From positions 1-14,423 of the forward strand of contig CAYOVG010000171.1 of the NCBI GenBank assembly GCA_964407285.1: a stretch of DNA of 14,423 bases. Reading direction: 5' to 3'. Position 1 is the stretch's first letter. Each line of letters starts with the position of its first letter. The stretch is from CAYOVG01 sp964407285. GTDB lineage: Bacteria; Desulfobacterota; Syntrophobacteria; Syntrophobacterales; Syntrophobacteraceae. The position numbers and the translations under genes are program-made. Below the pieces are notes generated by a model that was not told the origin of the DNA, made no database searches, and worked only from the letters and a program-made list of their open reading frames with translations. Below, in pieces: positions 13,348-14,423 of this stretch.

Positions 13348-13725
13348 TCAGAAGGGAAAAATCCTTCGCAGTTTTTCGATGAAAACGGATTCCGTAAAAG
13401 GCTTGAGTATATAGCTGTTGGCTCCGGCTTTCATGATATCTATCAGAAAACCTTTGCGCCCTTCCGCCGTGACCATGACGAAGACCGTACTCTTGACGGC
13501 CTCATTGCACCGCAACCACTTCAGGAAATCCAGGCCGTTCATGTCGGGCATATTCAGATCGCAGAGAATAAGATCGACCTTCCGCTCCTGCAGAATGCCG
13601 ACAGCGGCATGCCCGCTCCCGGCTTCGAAAATGTTCCTGAATCCCAGCCCCTTGAGCAGGTTTATAATGATGCGCCGCATAGTCAAACAATCATCGACCA
13701 CCAGGACTACGGATTCTGAATTCAT
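13348..13725 (-). CDS. Single-domain CheY-like response regulator
   Basis: This is a stand-alone receiver of 125 residues without an output domain. The acidic pocket is Asp11 and Asp12 (VVDDCLTMRR), the phosphate acceptor is Asp56 (LCDLNMPDMNG), the switch residue is Thr86 (MVTAEG) and the conserved lysine is Lys108 (LKPF), with Tyr105 at the aromatic switch position. All key residues are present, so it should be phosphorylatable. The N-terminus DDCLTMRRIIINLLKGLGF is close to chemotaxis CheY proteins. No histidine kinase, CheA or other chemotaxis gene is in the window, so it is an orphan here. It is first in a same-strand run with the FNT channel and the acyltransferase. The ATG at 13725 has only a weak ribosome binding site (GGAA close to the start). 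Confidence 0.93.
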   Translation of the reverse strand: MNSESVVLVVDDCLTMRRIIINLLKGLGFRNIFEAGSGHAAVGILQERKVDLILCDLNMPDMNGLDFLKWLRCNEAVKSTVFVMVTAEGRKGFLIDIMKAGANSYILKPFTESVFIEKLRRIFPF

Positions 13726-14423
13726 ATTTCCGGCTTTACAGTTAGGAGTAAAGGTCTAATCGCATTGTCGGTCCGGCTTCAGAAGCACCGGGACAGTATA
13801 GAAATGAAGCTCCGGCATGTCAAGATTTTGTGAGTCGGGATCCGAGCGGCCATGGGTTGAGCGCCGCGGGTCGGGAATTTCGTAAGCCCGAGGCGCAAGA
13901 ACCGTTGTATGTTGCGAGTTCCGGATAACGAGGCGTGCTTTGCGGGCAACACGAACTCCGCAGGCGCAGAGTGCGCCATTGGGCGTTATGAACCCCGGTA
14001 CCGCCGCAACACCGGTCTTTCCCATCCGACATTCTCTTTCCGGACAGCCCGCATCCGCGCGACCGACGGCCCCGATTCCCGCTCAATGCTGTTAAATCAA
14101 CGTCACCCCCGCATAAGGGGGGGCCGGCAAGCCTCGAGAATCCCGGGTTCCCGCCGGCGCGGGAATGGCGTTGCCGGGCCTAAAGTCAACGACACTGCGA
14201 TTCCCGCTCCCCCCTTCCGAATGCCGCCCACCCGTGCGATCATCGTATACTTCCGGGTGGCGTTAGTGTATTATACCTCTCCAACTCGGAAGTTTTTGTG
14301 CATTGTGAAATGGAACTGCGAGAACGGCGCTCTTTTGGTATATGGCTTGCTCTTACGGATTCATGCCGGCAGGGCCGGCGCAGGGGTGTTTTTCGACGTT
14401 CAACCGGTATCCCCCAAGGAAGC
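13726..14423. other. Long region without a convincing gene at the right end
   Basis: About 700 bases hold no gene I can support. Overlapping open frames on the minus strand (13756-14086) give Arg/Cys/Pro-rich translations in all three phases and look like non-coding repeat sequence. Between 14106 and 14180 there are adjacent hairpins. The last 70 bases are open on the minus strand, ending at a TAA (14355-14353), and could be the 3' end of a gene beyond the window, but too little is visible. Confidence 0.5.
14106..14180. repeat. Adjacent GC-rich hairpins, intergenic repeat-like
   Basis: A first hairpin is CCCCC (14106-14110), GCATAA, GGGGG (14117-14121). Directly after it, GGCCGGCAAGCC (14122-14133) is an imperfect inverted match to GGCGTTGCCGGGCC (14167-14180). 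These arms enclose a perfect TTCCCGC/GCGGGAA stem (14148-14165, loop CGGC). The TTCCCGC-NNNN-GCGGGAAT core resembles the short palindromic intergenic repeats with GGGAAT arms common in proteobacteria. Confidence 0.65.

Noticed and set aside
13756..14086. Overlapping 66-89 residue minus-strand frames
   Set aside because: All three phases are open with Cys/Arg/Pro-rich, mutually inconsistent translations; more like repeat DNA than a gene.
14353..14423. Possible 3' end of a minus-strand gene at the right edge
   Set aside because: About 23 codons look protein-like, but this is too short to support; a plus-strand ATG at about 14362 is equally open.

Overview
This is a GC-rich bacterial window with about twelve protein-coding genes and several non-coding repeat blocks. 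The gene content suggests an anaerobic member of the Deltaproteobacteria/Desulfobacterota: a selenocysteine-containing SelD, a selD-linked NifS-type desulfurase, a periplasmic NosL-family protein with an ABC transporter, and telomere-like GGGTTRC repeats in intergenic DNA. This placement is inference; there is no rRNA or other lineage marker here.

Positions 1-2959 (plus strand, after an uncertain partial gene at the left edge) hold a selenium module. selD (538-1590) has an in-frame TGA at 592-594 exactly where the family has its catalytic Cys/Sec, followed at once by a SECIS-like hairpin. A standard gene caller would cut off the first 31 residues. Next comes a NifS/IscS-type cysteine desulfurase (1805-2959), a plausible source of reduced selenium for SelD.

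Positions 2960-3523 are a composite non-coding repeat element with imperfect terminal inverted repeats, heptamer arrays and a 94-bp direct repeat. It lies precisely between the stop codons of the desulfurase and of a small convergent gene (3520-3756, minus). Positions 3757-4340 have no convincing gene. rlmH (4341-4811) is a housekeeping 23S rRNA methyltransferase gene. A secreted type-B carboxylesterase (5029-6663) follows behind its own candidate promoter.

Positions 6683-11002 (minus strand) form a compact operon-like cluster. Its order of transcription is a NosL-family periplasmic metallochaperone-like protein, a small membrane-anchored His-rich protein, a MacB/FtsX-type ABC permease, a LolD/MacB-type ATPase, and a polytopic membrane protein with CC and HHCPFC motifs. 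A candidate promoter lies about 300 bp upstream of the first gene. The last three junctions are a 47-nt overlap (if the permease starts at 9659), a 44-nt gap and a 4-nt GTGA overlap. NosL is known as a Cu(I) protein for N2O reductase maturation, but no nosZ or nosDFY is visible. I infer a copper- or thiol-related membrane system whose substrate cannot be read from the sequence. It is the best candidate for an undescribed system in this window.

Positions 11043-13725 (minus strand) hold an orphan CheY-like receiver, a YfdC-type FNT channel and a GNAT/FemAB-like acyltransferase in tandem with gaps of 35 and 23 nt. The right end (13726-14423) has no convincing gene but contains paired hairpin repeats.
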